Source of the DNA: a virus
DNA: 23,475 nt
IMG/VR virus record: IMGVR_UViG_3300027833_000224
Location: 1-23,475 of that record
Direction: 5' to 3' (one strand)
The notes below the pieces were generated by a model that did not search any database, was not told the DNA's origin, and saw nothing but the letters and a program-made list of their open reading frames with translations. Positions 8,145 through 16,126 of this stretch are shown here, piece after piece (the first letter of the stretch is position 1; each line of letters opens with the position of its first letter). Both the position numbers and the translations under genes were made by a program.

Positions 8145-10322
8145 TTACTCTCCTGTGTTAATACCAACAACTCTAAATATAGCCATATATGTTGATTGAC
8201 CCGCAGCTGTTGTATAGTTAATTTTATCTACACTTTCTGGGTACATATAAGCAGCAGCACCTCCTGATATACATACACGAGCACACTCACTTGTTGGAAT
8301 TAAATCACTTCTTTTTAAAGTAGGAGAGTCTGTTCTTACAGAATCAAACCTTAAATAATCAAAATTATCATAAGATTCACTTAAAGAAAAGTCTAAAGCT
8401 CCAGTTGGATTATCATATAATACTGTTTCTTCCCAACCTGAACCACCACCTACTGCTACAGGCATACGAGCTTCTTGCCATGTAAGTATTGAGCCTGTTC
8501 CAGCAGTAACTTTTATTGCATAAGTGCTTCCTACAGGAACTAATGTAGATAATTGTGCATTCACTACACCAGCACCTGAACCACCAGCACCACCTACACT
8601 TAAACCATCTAATTCTAAAACCATTTGTGAAGCACCAGATGGTAAAACATATGTTTGAATATAAAGAGGAACATCTTGAGTGTTTGTATAAACAGTATTT
8701 ACTGCTCTATCAGCAGTTACAGTTTCCCACACTAAAGGCTCTGGAGTGTAACTACCACTTCCACCAATACTTAACCCATCAGCAGTTACTTTATAATTAG
8801 TTCCTGTTCTTTCTGTTACAAATAAATCTGTACCTTTTAATTCTGTTGGTAATGCTGGTAGTGCATCTATATCTAAAGTACCACCACCTGTTACCTCTGT
8901 CCATGTAGCATCTTTTCTTCCATACTGCTTACCGTCTACAGGAGCTTCCCCTACTTTTGTTGTAATTGCTGTTGTATTAGCTGAGATGTTTACATCTTGA
9001 GCATCGTCAATAGCATCTGATTCAGCTTTAGTGTATGAATCACCTGTACCTGGTTTAGGAAATGCTTGAAATGCTATTTTAACACCTTCTATTACTGTTC
9101 CTTCACCTAGCTTTGGAATAACATTCATTACAACATAGCTACCTGATACATCTTCAATGCTAACAAGCTCGTATCTTCCGTAATTAGGACTTTCTACTTG
9201 ATTTAATACAATAGAATCACCAGCTTGAACTGCTGTAAATTGTCTTACATTGCCTGATTCATCAGTCTTTGAAACAAATATTTGTGTTGCTTCTGCATAA
9301 GAGTATGTAAACAAAGCTACATTCTGTAAGTACATATTGCCATCCTCAGGGTCTCTGTTAGGGGCTGATGGATAGTCAGCGGAGTAAGCTGAAGTAAAGA
9401 AGATGCTATCTTGTAGTTCTCCAATATCTTCTGAGTTCTGAGCTACTTGTCCTGATAGTGTGCCAATAGCTGTTGTGTTACTAGATATGTTACCTGTGTT
9501 AGTTTCAATGTCTGTTGTGTTAGCTGTTATTTCAGCATCTTGTTCTAGTTGTTGTGAGTCTATTTCAGCTTTAGTGTAAGTAGTAGTTTTATCTGCTTTC
9601 TCAAATAACTTACTATCAATTTCAGTGTTGTTGTAAGTTTCAGCTTTGGTATAGCTATCACCAACATTGGCTTTGCTATCTAATAGTGTGTTTGTTTGTG
9701 TTTTAGTATAAGTTGTTGCTTTATCAGCTTTTGCATCTAATAGTGTGTTTGTTTCTGTTTTAGTATACACATCACTAGCATCAGCTACAGTGTCCCATTC
9801 ACCATCTCTTCTACCATACATCAGTCCATCAACAGGTGCATCAGGTATGCCAGAGCTACCAGCAATACTTACCCATGTTGCATTATTACGAGCATATGTC
9901 TCACCATCTGTTGGTGCTTCAGGTGCTAGGTTATTTGCATCAGCATTAATGTTAGTAATACCATTGCCTTTGCCTACAAAGTTATTAGCAGTTACATTAG
10001 ATGATGGAAAATATATATTGTCATCAGCATTTAAGAATACAGCTTTCTCAGAAGGATAGGTACAGAATACACTTGCTTTACCATCTAACGAAAGTAAGCT
10101 TCCAGTGTTAGAAGATAATAGATTTCTTACAATCTCTCCACCTGTCTTAACACCATATCCTACTTCCCAATTTATATCCTCTGTAATACAGTAATAAACA
10201 GTGCTACCATCAGTGATTGCTTCCCAACCTTGATAGCCTTCTTTAGTTGCTCCTACCTGAATATCAGCCTTACCTATTGTAGTACAGTTTGTGTATACTC
10301 TGTCTTTTAATTGAATTGCCAT
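8145..10322 (-). CDS. Tail fibre protein with internal repeats
   Basis: The protein has 725 residues. The N-terminal ~100 residues (QLKDRVYTNCTTIGKADIQVG through FCTYPSEKAVFLNADDN) resemble the virion-attachment domain of many marine phage fibres. Residues 186-255 hold four to five copies of a YTKxExxxLLDxKAD-type repeat, with one more near 430; these predict a triple-stranded helical shaft. A second motif, APxDGxxYxRxxxxWxxV, occurs at about 136-153, 162-179 and 460-477. The region 260-305 is a coiled coil of NTT/DIE repeats. The C-terminal 200 residues are beta-rich with glycine patches (LSVGGAGGSGAG) and probably form the tip. AGGA precedes the ATG. Confidence 0.82.
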   Translation of the reverse strand: MAIQLKDRVYTNCTTIGKADIQVGATKEGYQGWEAITDGSTVYYCITEDINWEVGYGVKTGGEIVRNLLSSNTGSLLSLDGKASVFCTYPSEKAVFLNADDNIYFPSSNVTANNFVGKGNGITNINADANNLAPEAPTDGETYARNNATWVSIAGSSGIPDAPVDGLMYGRRDGEWDTVADASDVYTKTETNTLLDAKADKATTYTKTQTNTLLDSKANVGDSYTKAETYNNTEIDSKLFEKADKTTTYTKAEIDSQQLEQDAEITANTTDIETNTGNISSNTTAIGTLSGQVAQNSEDIGELQDSIFFTSAYSADYPSAPNRDPEDGNMYLQNVALFTYSYAEATQIFVSKTDESGNVRQFTAVQAGDSIVLNQVESPNYGRYELVSIEDVSGSYVVMNVIPKLGEGTVIEGVKIAFQAFPKPGTGDSYTKAESDAIDDAQDVNISANTTAITTKVGEAPVDGKQYGRKDATWTEVTGGGTLDIDALPALPTELKGTDLFVTERTGTNYKVTADGLSIGGSGSYTPEPLVWETVTADRAVNTVYTNTQDVPLYIQTYVLPSGASQMVLELDGLSVGGAGGSGAGVVNAQLSTLVPVGSTYAIKVTAGTGSILTWQEARMPVAVGGGSGWEETVLYDNPTGALDFSLSESYDNFDYLRFDSVRTDSPTLKRSDLIPTSECARVCISGGAAAYMYPESVDKINYTTAAGQSTYMAIFRVVGINTGE
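9678..9767 (-). repeat. 57-bp-period direct repeat within the tail fibre gene
   Basis: Two 33-base copies (9678-9710 and 9735-9767) differ at one base and are spaced 57 bases apart, i.e. 19 codons. They encode the TKTxTNTLLD part of the fibre shaft repeat. The near identity at DNA level means a recent duplication or active homogenisation; the protein repeats further along are more diverged. Confidence 0.85.
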
Positions 10323-10330
10323 TTGTTATC

Positions 10331-10720
10331 CTATGTAAGGGTTAATTTAAGTTGGTCTACATTTATAATGAATTGGTCGCCAGATAAAATCTCTTTAGCA
10401 TTATCTAGTGCTGTGAAATAAAGCATGAAACCAGCACTTGCTGAATCCATAACACCTACATAACCAACATTACCCCAATTACTTGTTGCTGTTGCCCATT
10501 CTAATTTATTAGCATTACTAGATTCTCCATTAAGTCCGCTAGTAGTAAATGTTACTTCTTTTCTTGTGTAAGATGCTTGGTCTACTTCGTTAGTAGTAAA
10601 TCCAGATTTTGTTGGGTCTTCAGTAAGTAAGGCTAAGTAAACTTTGCTTGGAGCTGGGTAAGAAAAGCCACCTACTGTTCCTTTGACTAATTTACTTGCT
10701 AAATAATTTGTAAAATCCAT
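10331..10720 (-). CDS. Phage tail protein, small fibre-like
   Basis: The 129-residue protein contains PSKVYLALLTEDPTKSG (residues about 24-40), SYTRKEVTFTTSG, ATSNWGNVGYVGVMD, FMLYFTALDNAKEILSGD and a final strand (FIINVDQLKLTLT). This order of strands matches a widespread small phage tail protein in which YVALLTADP, YxRxxVTF, WGTVxxxGxxD and LSFxxxxLxxxL recur. The exact role in tail assembly is not known to me. It lies between the head-tail adaptor and the large fibre, with AGGA upstream of its ATG and 8-9 base gaps to its neighbours. Confidence 0.78.
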   Translation of the reverse strand: MDFTNYLASKLVKGTVGGFSYPAPSKVYLALLTEDPTKSGFTTNEVDQASYTRKEVTFTTSGLNGESSNANKLEWATATSNWGNVGYVGVMDSASAGFMLYFTALDNAKEILSGDQFIINVDQLKLTLT

Positions 10721-10729
10721 TTGTGTGTC

Positions 10730-11350
10730 CTATGTTGTAATTTGAATTGATAAGGGTTGAGCTGGGAACGTACTTGATTCGTCTGATTTTGTTATTGATG
10801 CCAATCCTTCTGCGTATAATGCTTGCCATGTAGCTAGTCTAGGATCATCCATTAAGAATGGAGCTGACTCTGCTAATGAAGCATATAACACTAAATCAGG
10901 GCATACATCTAAGTATTCGTTAGTAGGGTTAGTGTCTGACATTGGTTGTGGTATCTTGTAGTAAGTCATGTTTACTGTTGTAGCACCAGTTGGTTGTGGG
11001 GCTAATACAAAGTTATCTGCAACTAATGTATAGTTTACTGGTTGTCCTTGTGCATTTGAGCCACCATTTCTTCTATAGAATTGCGATACTGTTTGAAATG
11101 TCAAAGGTATTACTGGGTTAGCATCTAAGTGTATGTCTTGCATTTCCAAGAAATCTGCTGGAGTTGGCACAACAAAACCACTACTCATTGAATATGTAGA
11201 TTGTTGCAAAGTCTGTCTAAGTCTTAAATCTCTATTAAGTCTTTTCTCTGCTAACGATATAAACATAGGTATCTGCTCAGTTAGGTCTGTCCTAGCCAAG
11301 TAACTTGCTATGTTAGTCTTTAAATTATCATATGAGGTAAATGCTGGCAT
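10730..11350 (-). CDS. Head-tail adaptor (connector) protein
   Basis: The 206-residue protein starts TSYDNLKTNIASYLARTDL and has ISLAEKRLNRDLRLR (residues about 31-45). This is a helical segment typical of phage adaptor proteins that dock under the portal (the gp6/gp4-like helical bundle class, often annotated as phage adaptor). A beta region follows (FVVPTPADFLEMQDIHL, PVNYTLVADNFVLAPQP, VNMTYYKIPQPM), then helices (CPDLVLYASLAESAPFL, ATWQALYAEGLASI). This helix-beta-helix plan and the position directly after capsid genes and before tail genes support the call. Confidence 0.8.
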   Translation of the reverse strand: MPAFTSYDNLKTNIASYLARTDLTEQIPMFISLAEKRLNRDLRLRQTLQQSTYSMSSGFVVPTPADFLEMQDIHLDANPVIPLTFQTVSQFYRRNGGSNAQGQPVNYTLVADNFVLAPQPTGATTVNMTYYKIPQPMSDTNPTNEYLDVCPDLVLYASLAESAPFLMDDPRLATWQALYAEGLASITKSDESSTFPAQPLSIQITT

Positions 11351-11353
11351 ATC

Positions 11354-11668
11354 TTATAGGTGTCCTTTTTTAGTCCTGAAAAACAAATTCTCAGGGTCAT
11401 TTAACCAAGCGAAGAAACGCTTTTGGTCTAGTATCTCAAATCCTTTCATAACTCCCTGTTTGTTTAGTATGTCTACCGCTGTAAATGGTATGCTAGCTAC
11501 TTTATTTCCAAATAGCTCATCTGACCATTTGGTGCTAGTTTCATTGTATTCTTTTTTGTTTTGTTCTATGAGTTCAGTCACATCCTGACCTACTCTAAAC
11601 TTTCTATTTCCTTCATCATCTATTCCAACTTCTGTTGACATATTCTGATGGTCTGTAAATTTCTTCAT
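11354..11668 (-). CDS. Hypothetical protein downstream of the capsid gene
   Basis: The 104-residue protein is highly charged and has the segments RKFRVGQDVTELIEQNKKEYNE (broken here as RKFRVGQDV / TELIEQNKKEYNE), WSDELFGNKVASIPFTAVD and FAWLNDPENLFFRTK. It shows no membrane helix or enzyme motif. It is placed between the major capsid gene and the adaptor, where head-decoration or head-completion proteins often lie, and it follows the strong hairpin after the capsid gene. Its ATG is preceded by AAGGGAT. I do not recognise a named family. Confidence 0.7.
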   Translation of the reverse strand: MKKFTDHQNMSTEVGIDDEGNRKFRVGQDVTELIEQNKKEYNETSTKWSDELFGNKVASIPFTAVDILNKQGVMKGFEILDQKRFFAWLNDPENLFFRTKKGHL

Positions 11669-11682
11669 ATTATCCCTTAAAG

Positions 11683-11707
11683 GTAATGCCCCCGAAGGGG
11701 CTATTAC
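11683..11707 (-). terminator. Strong UUCG hairpin after the major capsid gene
   Basis: Three bases past the capsid stop, the minus-strand transcript can form a 10-bp stem: outer arms GTAAT/ATTAC and inner arms GCCCC/GGGGC, with one unpaired A between the arms on the 5' side and the extra-stable UUCG tetraloop. Only a short U run (CUUUAA) follows, so it is a leaky terminator or an RNA-stability and processing element rather than a full stop. It would let capsid mRNA outnumber the tail genes. Confidence 0.75.
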
Positions 11708-11710
11708 TTG

Positions 11711-12607
11711 TTACACAATACCTGATACTTTAGCGTGAGCTTTTTCGTTTTTAACAACGAGTGTGTACTCAACGTTCATTAGGTGCTTCTCTGAATCACC
11801 AGTCTTAGCTAGTTTAGTTTTCTTGAAAGGTCTCAAGTAAGCTACTGAAGCCATTGAAGGGTCAACAAATAATGCACAAGCATCGTCTAAGAATCTATCA
11901 GGAACTACATTTAGTGTACCAAAGTCTGACAAATATACGTCAGCAGTACCAATAATTGTAGTTGGTGAAGATTTAGGAGCTTGATAACGCTGTTCAGCAA
12001 TACCAGTAAAACTAGATACTTGTACCTTGTTTTTAGGTGATACTAATAACATTGATGGCTCGCCACCTTGGTCATAAGCTTCTAACATTGCGCCTTTTAA
12101 GTCGTCCTCAGCAAATGTTGTAGTGCCATCAGTACCTGTTGCTGTTACATCGTTAGTTGTAACCCAAGCTTGCATACCTTGTAGTGTACGAGCTGTTGTA
12201 GAGTTACCAGCAGATTGTGCTTGGTCAGAAAGTAAAATAGTTTCCATATCGCGTTTTAGCTCTGATGAAGCCTTAGCTAGTTGGTAAGCTGTTTCTGTAG
12301 TTCTACCAGCTTTATCTACTACGTCATCTGTTGTTGACACTTGCACTACTTTGTCAGAGATTTGAGTTCTGTTACCTACTTTCTCTGTTGTTGCTAGTGC
12401 TGGTGCTACTGCATCAGCCCCTTCTAATTGTGCATTAGTTGGGTCTACGTCAGCCAGATTGTCTGTTTGCCATTCGTGGTATGTCGCTTTAGCTTTAGTT
12501 CTGCCAATAGTTGACATGAATGGAGTTGTTGTTGGTGAAATATCGTAAATCGCGTCTTGTAAATCTTCGCGTTTACCCTCTGTATCGTACGTTAGCATAG
12601 TTGCCAT
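11711..12607 (-). CDS. Major capsid protein (DUF5309 / SU10-like HK97 fold)
   Basis: The 298-residue protein begins MATMLTYDTEGKREDLQDAI and carries SPTTTPFMSTIG (24-35), ATYHEWQTDNLADVD (41-55), EKVGNRTQISDKVVQVSTT (75-93) and ELKRDMETILLS (116-127). These motifs are characteristic of the DUF5309 family of HK97-fold major capsid proteins of SU10-like and marine phages. The C-terminal part has VYLSDFGTLNVVPDRFL and CALFVDPSMASVAYLRPF, strands of the A/P domain. It follows the scaffold gene with a 15-base gap containing AAAGGAAAC and is followed by a strong hairpin, as expected for the most highly made virion protein. Confidence 0.92.
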   Translation of the reverse strand: MATMLTYDTEGKREDLQDAIYDISPTTTPFMSTIGRTKAKATYHEWQTDNLADVDPTNAQLEGADAVAPALATTEKVGNRTQISDKVVQVSTTDDVVDKAGRTTETAYQLAKASSELKRDMETILLSDQAQSAGNSTTARTLQGMQAWVTTNDVTATGTDGTTTFAEDDLKGAMLEAYDQGGEPSMLLVSPKNKVQVSSFTGIAEQRYQAPKSSPTTIIGTADVYLSDFGTLNVVPDRFLDDACALFVDPSMASVAYLRPFKKTKLAKTGDSEKHLMNVEYTLVVKNEKAHAKVSGIV

Positions 12608-12622
12608 TGTTTATGTTTCCTT

Positions 12623-13624
12623 TTAAATAAAGTTTTTGAATACCGAAGTGGCATCATCTATACTTCCTGATGACTTCAGTCGTTTTTTCTGTTTTTGATA
12701 TACGTCAGTCTTTGCTATCTTATTACCTTTCTTAGCCATCTTAGGAGCTTTTGTAAGCTTCTTAGAAACGCCTGGATTAGATTTTTGTAGCTTATCCCAT
12801 TGTGCTGCTTTTTGCATTACAATGACATGTCTGTGATCGTATACCTGTGCAAGTTCTTCATCACTGAAGCCTACACTTTTCCCAAATTCACGAATGTCTT
12901 TCTTGACTTGCTCGCTTTTCTTTGGATCAGAAAATTCCTTTACTTTTTCAGATAACATAAGTGCTTCATGCTGAACTACTTTAGCTTGATGCTGTGCAAC
13001 TTGTTGTTGTTGAGCGGTAGCTAATCTATCCTGTTCTTGCTGAAGCAACTGTAATTTTTTGTTGTTCTCTGTCTTATCTGCAACCTTAATTGCATATTGT
13101 ATTGGGTCGTTTTCTTTTAACTCTTCCATGTTTACGCCATCATCACCTTCTTTCTGTAATAATGCTTGAACTTGGCCTAGTCTTTGAGCATATTGCTCTC
13201 TCATTTGCATAGCTTCTGATACTGCGTGAGCTTCAGCTTCTACTTTCTTTCTATCTTCTGAAAGTTTCTGGCTTTTTTGAGTATAGTCTTCGCCCTTTTG
13301 GTAACCACTAACTAATTCATCGAGAGTTACATCTTTCTCAGTTCCGTTAGCCTTTACTCTAAAGGTCTTTCTTTCTTCTACCTCAACCTCATCTTCAGAT
13401 TCATCTTCTTCTTCGGTATCGTCTGGTTCGTCTTCCGACTCCTCTTCTACCTCTTCTTCAGTTTCATCTTCTGTAGTATCTTCTTGCTCGTCTGTTTCTT
13501 CCTCTTCTACTTCAGCCTTTGGGTTATCGTTTGATTCCTCATGCTCTAGTATTGTAGTAAAAACATCCTGTGCATCTGGAGTTTCAACTACTTCAGATGA
13601 AGTGTCGTTGATTTGCTCGGTCAT
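12623..13624 (-). CDS. Scaffolding protein
   Basis: The 333-residue protein has an extremely acidic N-terminal half: residues about 37-87 are almost all Asp, Glu and Thr/Ser. Next come FRVKANGTEKDVTLDELVSGYQKGEDY, a domain seen at the start of phage scaffold proteins, and a long Gln/Lys/Glu coiled coil (about 115-235, with QQEQDRLATAQQQQ). The C-terminal 60 residues are strongly basic (SKKLTKAPKMAKKGNKIAK). That is the usual capsid-binding helix of a scaffold. It lies immediately upstream of the major capsid gene. No protease motif is seen. Confidence 0.88.
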   Translation of the reverse strand: MTEQINDTSSEVVETPDAQDVFTTILEHEESNDNPKAEVEEEETDEQEDTTEDETEEEVEEESEDEPDDTEEEDESEDEVEVEERKTFRVKANGTEKDVTLDELVSGYQKGEDYTQKSQKLSEDRKKVEAEAHAVSEAMQMREQYAQRLGQVQALLQKEGDDGVNMEELKENDPIQYAIKVADKTENNKKLQLLQQEQDRLATAQQQQVAQHQAKVVQHEALMLSEKVKEFSDPKKSEQVKKDIREFGKSVGFSDEELAQVYDHRHVIVMQKAAQWDKLQKSNPGVSKKLTKAPKMAKKGNKIAKTDVYQKQKKRLKSSGSIDDATSVFKNFI

Positions 13625-13804
13625 AATTTCTTCCTTTTAATTGCTATTTAACGATAGCTCGTTTTTGTCATTTGACAAATTATTTGTATGCTCTGAAAGG
13701 TGCATAAAATGGGGCTGTAAAAGTGCTGTTTTTAGCGTTTTAGCCACATAATCGCCCTGTGTTGATTTAGGGTATACTACCCTACCTTAAACAATTATAA
13801 TCGC
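13625..13804 (-). promoter_or_regulatory. Intergenic region with two palindromes upstream of scaffold/capsid
   Basis: This 180-base gap separates the transglycosylase gene from the scaffold gene and is the likely site of a promoter or operator for the capsid genes. It holds a 17-bp dyad, TAGGGTATACTACCCTA (13768-13784), and a second dyad with arms TTTGTCA/TGACAAA around TT (13664-13679). A TATAAT on the minus strand (13799-13794) could be a -10 box, but no good -35 is visible. The scaffold ribosome site AAAAGGAAG lies at the left end. Promoter function is inferred; the palindromes are directly visible. Confidence 0.6.
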
Positions 13805-14800
13805 TTAGAGCATATTAAAATTCTTGAGATAATTGCTAGTTTCTTGTGGTAAATGTTCTTTCCATTTAACTCCATATTGTTGTAATAACTTCTCTACATT
13901 ACCTACACCATAGTTATATGCTGCTAATGTTAAATCAGGTTGATTACCAAACCTTTCGTTAAGTTTATTAAGATAGTTACGACTAAATTCTTCATGATCT
14001 GCTTCAGTTGCAGTTGCTAGGTCTAATGGCTCTAATCCAAAGCCTGGTTGTGCTGCTGTGCTAGGCATAATCTGATATTTACCTACTGCACCAGCCGGAC
14101 TTGTTATCATTTGTCCATTTTCATCTGTGTGTCTGTTACTAGACTCTTGCATTGCAATAGCTTTCATCATATCAGGGTTATCAAATGGAGACATGCTTAC
14201 CCGTTCTGTTGGGTTGGTTATTGTTTCAGGTGTTGTAAAAAACTCTGGGTTAGGTATTACTCCATTCTTTATTAGATCTTCTTTACTTGCTGTATCAGGA
14301 GATAATAAGTCTTTTATCCATGAGAATGGGCCTGATGGATTTTCTTGTGGTATATTAACATCGTTAGGATTACCTAATTGATTAGGATATGGGTTAGAAC
14401 CATAAGGGCTTTGCATTGTATCTGTTGGAGTAAACTGACTTGGTCTAGGCATACTCATATTAGGCCCAATGCTTGTATCTACTTGTGGTGATAACATACC
14501 TCTTGGTGCTGTTGAGTTTATCTGTCCCATATTAGGGCCAATACTTGTGTCTACTTGTTCACCTAGCATACCTGTTGGGTATGATCCTTTTTCATTTGCA
14601 AAGGTATTAGTTCCCTCACCTACTAAGTTGTTAAGAACAGGTTGAGCTGGTTGTTGTTGCATAGGAGTACCACCCATTAACGCCCTTGCATTTGCATGAG
14701 GGTCATACATCTTAGGTTGATTAACAAAGCTATCTTTTAATTCGTTAAGATGGCCTACACTGTTATCAAAGCCTTTGTTTAAGTAGTCAAGTAGTCCCAT
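13805..14800 (-). CDS. Virion-associated lytic transglycosylase
   Basis: This 331-residue protein has a disordered, Pro/Gln/Asn-rich N-terminal 200 residues, then a C-terminal SLT/lysozyme-fold domain. The domain shows MKAIAMQESSNRH (212-224, catalytic Glu at 219), SPAGAVGKYQIMPSTAA (234-250), LTLAAYNYGVGNVEKLL (290-306) and the final SNYLKNF. It would cut peptidoglycan glycan strands, probably from within the virion at DNA entry, because it lies with the portal and scaffold genes and has no signal peptide. Two copies of QVDTSIGPNM (82-91 and 106-115) lie in the linker. Confidence 0.87.
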   Translation of the reverse strand: MGLLDYLNKGFDNSVGHLNELKDSFVNQPKMYDPHANARALMGGTPMQQQPAQPVLNNLVGEGTNTFANEKGSYPTGMLGEQVDTSIGPNMGQINSTAPRGMLSPQVDTSIGPNMSMPRPSQFTPTDTMQSPYGSNPYPNQLGNPNDVNIPQENPSGPFSWIKDLLSPDTASKEDLIKNGVIPNPEFFTTPETITNPTERVSMSPFDNPDMMKAIAMQESSNRHTDENGQMITSPAGAVGKYQIMPSTAAQPGFGLEPLDLATATEADHEEFSRNYLNKLNERFGNQPDLTLAAYNYGVGNVEKLLQQYGVKWKEHLPQETSNYLKNFNML

Positions 14801-14801
14801 G

Positions 14802-15026
14802 TTATATTTTCCATTTTGATTTAGTTATCTTCTCATCTGAAGCTATTGACTCTAGGTGAGATAGTATTTCTGTTAAACAAGAGATGCGCATATAACATAT
14901 CTCTCTAGCGTGTGAATCTTCTACATCTGAGTTCAATAACATATCTATGTGCATTTGCTTTAGGTCTGCCATTGCTTCTACAAAGCTATCATCGTTAAGA
15001 ATGTTAGCGATTGCTTGTGATTTCAT
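14802..15026 (-). CDS. Small hypothetical helical protein
   Basis: The 74-residue protein appears mostly helical (AIANILNDDSFVEAMADLKQM, then EICYMRISCLTEILSHLESI) with a basic end (KITKSKWKI) and two cysteines. A clear AGGAG is placed five bases before the ATG. It sits between the metallopeptidase-like gene and the transglycosylase, one base from the latter. No family was recognised; a minor virion or chaperone role would be a guess. Confidence 0.7.
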   Translation of the reverse strand: MKSQAIANILNDDSFVEAMADLKQMHIDMLLNSDVEDSHAREICYMRISCLTEILSHLESIASDEKITKSKWKI

Positions 15027-15034
15027 GTTATCTC

Positions 15035-16126
15035 CTATCTGTTGTTAAATGCTTCTAATAATCCTTTCATTATCACAGGATCTACATCATACCCATATGG
15101 ATTATCTTCTGATTGTCTGTTGAATGGAAAGTATTTTCTTCTTTCGTCTTCATTAAGATTCATTCTTGTTTCTGTTAGTCTTGCTTCTGCTTCTACTGGT
15201 TGATAAAGATAAGATAGATAGTCTCTATGTCCATCATCTAAATCGCTAGCAGTTCTGGTTAGGTTTCCATCAGCATCATTCCACAATAAACCTTCTTGTG
15301 ATTTGTCAAACACATCTCTATTGTTTCTCAAGTATTCTTTCCAGGGAGCGTTACCTGTTCCACCACCCCAATCCTCTAATGATTGTATGCTATGTTGGTT
15401 CTCATGTAATATTGTGCTAAGTATATCTTTGTCTGATCTAAACTGTCCGTTAGCGTGTCTACCACCAAATAATGTTTGGTTAGGTATTGCCATATTATTG
15501 TGCATTTTTAAAGCATTAGCATCAGGGCTTAAATTGTTATCTCTTAACCATTTATTCATAACATCTAAATCAAAATGCTTATCTTCTGTTATCTTTTCAT
15601 CACTACCTATTTGTTCAAGTATTACATTGACAGCATCTGTATTCATACCAGCATACCCTGTTGCACCTTCACCATCACCACCCCAACCACCTGGTTGATG
15701 TGAACCAAAAGGACTTGCTCTTTCACCACTATCGTTTCTTTTTGATTTAGCCAAATCAAACTTACTAAAAGCAATACCAGGATAAGCTTTATTTACCTCA
15801 TCATGATTTAAATACTCCCATAAACTGCCAGACTCATTAGTATCATCTCTATTTACTTTATCTTCTAGCTTTGCCCATGATTGTAGTTTAGCTTTTGAGT
15901 CATCAATCTCTTGCATCATTTGACCACCAGTTCTTCTGCCATTCATTGTTTTAGCCCATATATCTTCAGGACTATAACCTTCTTGTTCCATTCTTAATGC
16001 TTCTTCATACATACCCTTATTCCATTGTGCAGAGTTAGGGCCAATGAACGTAGCTACATCTGTCTTCTGTCCAGTAAATGCCTGTGGTCTATTCTCCCAT
16101 GAGTTTATGATCTCGTCTAGTTTCAT
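15035..16126 (-). CDS. Polyvalent-type zinc metallopeptidase-like protein (HExxH)
   Basis: The 363-residue protein carries ILSTILHENQHSIQSLEDW (from residue 235) with the zinc motif HENQH at 241-245. A glycine patch (GGGTGNAP) and a downstream QPVEAEARLTETRM (309-322) follow, whose Glu could be the third metal ligand. Upstream, residues 25-85 contain TFIGPNSAQWNKGM, MEQEGYSPEDIWAKT and MQEIDDSKAKL, and WEYLNHDEVNKAYPGIAF follows. This arrangement is familiar from large polyvalent proteins of phages and conjugative elements, there followed by HExQH and EVEAR. It overlaps the ADP-ribosyltransferase-like gene by ATGA. It is probably carried in the virion. The target is unknown. Confidence 0.8.
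   Translation of the reverse strand: MKLDEIINSWENRPQAFTGQKTDVATFIGPNSAQWNKGMYEEALRMEQEGYSPEDIWAKTMNGRRTGGQMMQEIDDSKAKLQSWAKLEDKVNRDDTNESGSLWEYLNHDEVNKAYPGIAFSKFDLAKSKRNDSGERASPFGSHQPGGWGGDGEGATGYAGMNTDAVNVILEQIGSDEKITEDKHFDLDVMNKWLRDNNLSPDANALKMHNNMAIPNQTLFGGRHANGQFRSDKDILSTILHENQHSIQSLEDWGGGTGNAPWKEYLRNNRDVFDKSQEGLLWNDADGNLTRTASDLDDGHRDYLSYLYQPVEAEARLTETRMNLNEDERRKYFPFNRQSEDNPYGYDVDPVIMKGLLEAFNNR

Noticed and set aside
13640-13710. 22-codon minus-strand frame starting MHLSEHT before the scaffold gene
   Set aside because: No ribosome site, low complexity and it crosses the second palindrome; probably chance.
15303-15698. 131-residue plus-strand frame
   Set aside because: Antisense shadow of the metallopeptidase-like gene, which has a recognisable HExxH motif and family-wide flanking motifs.
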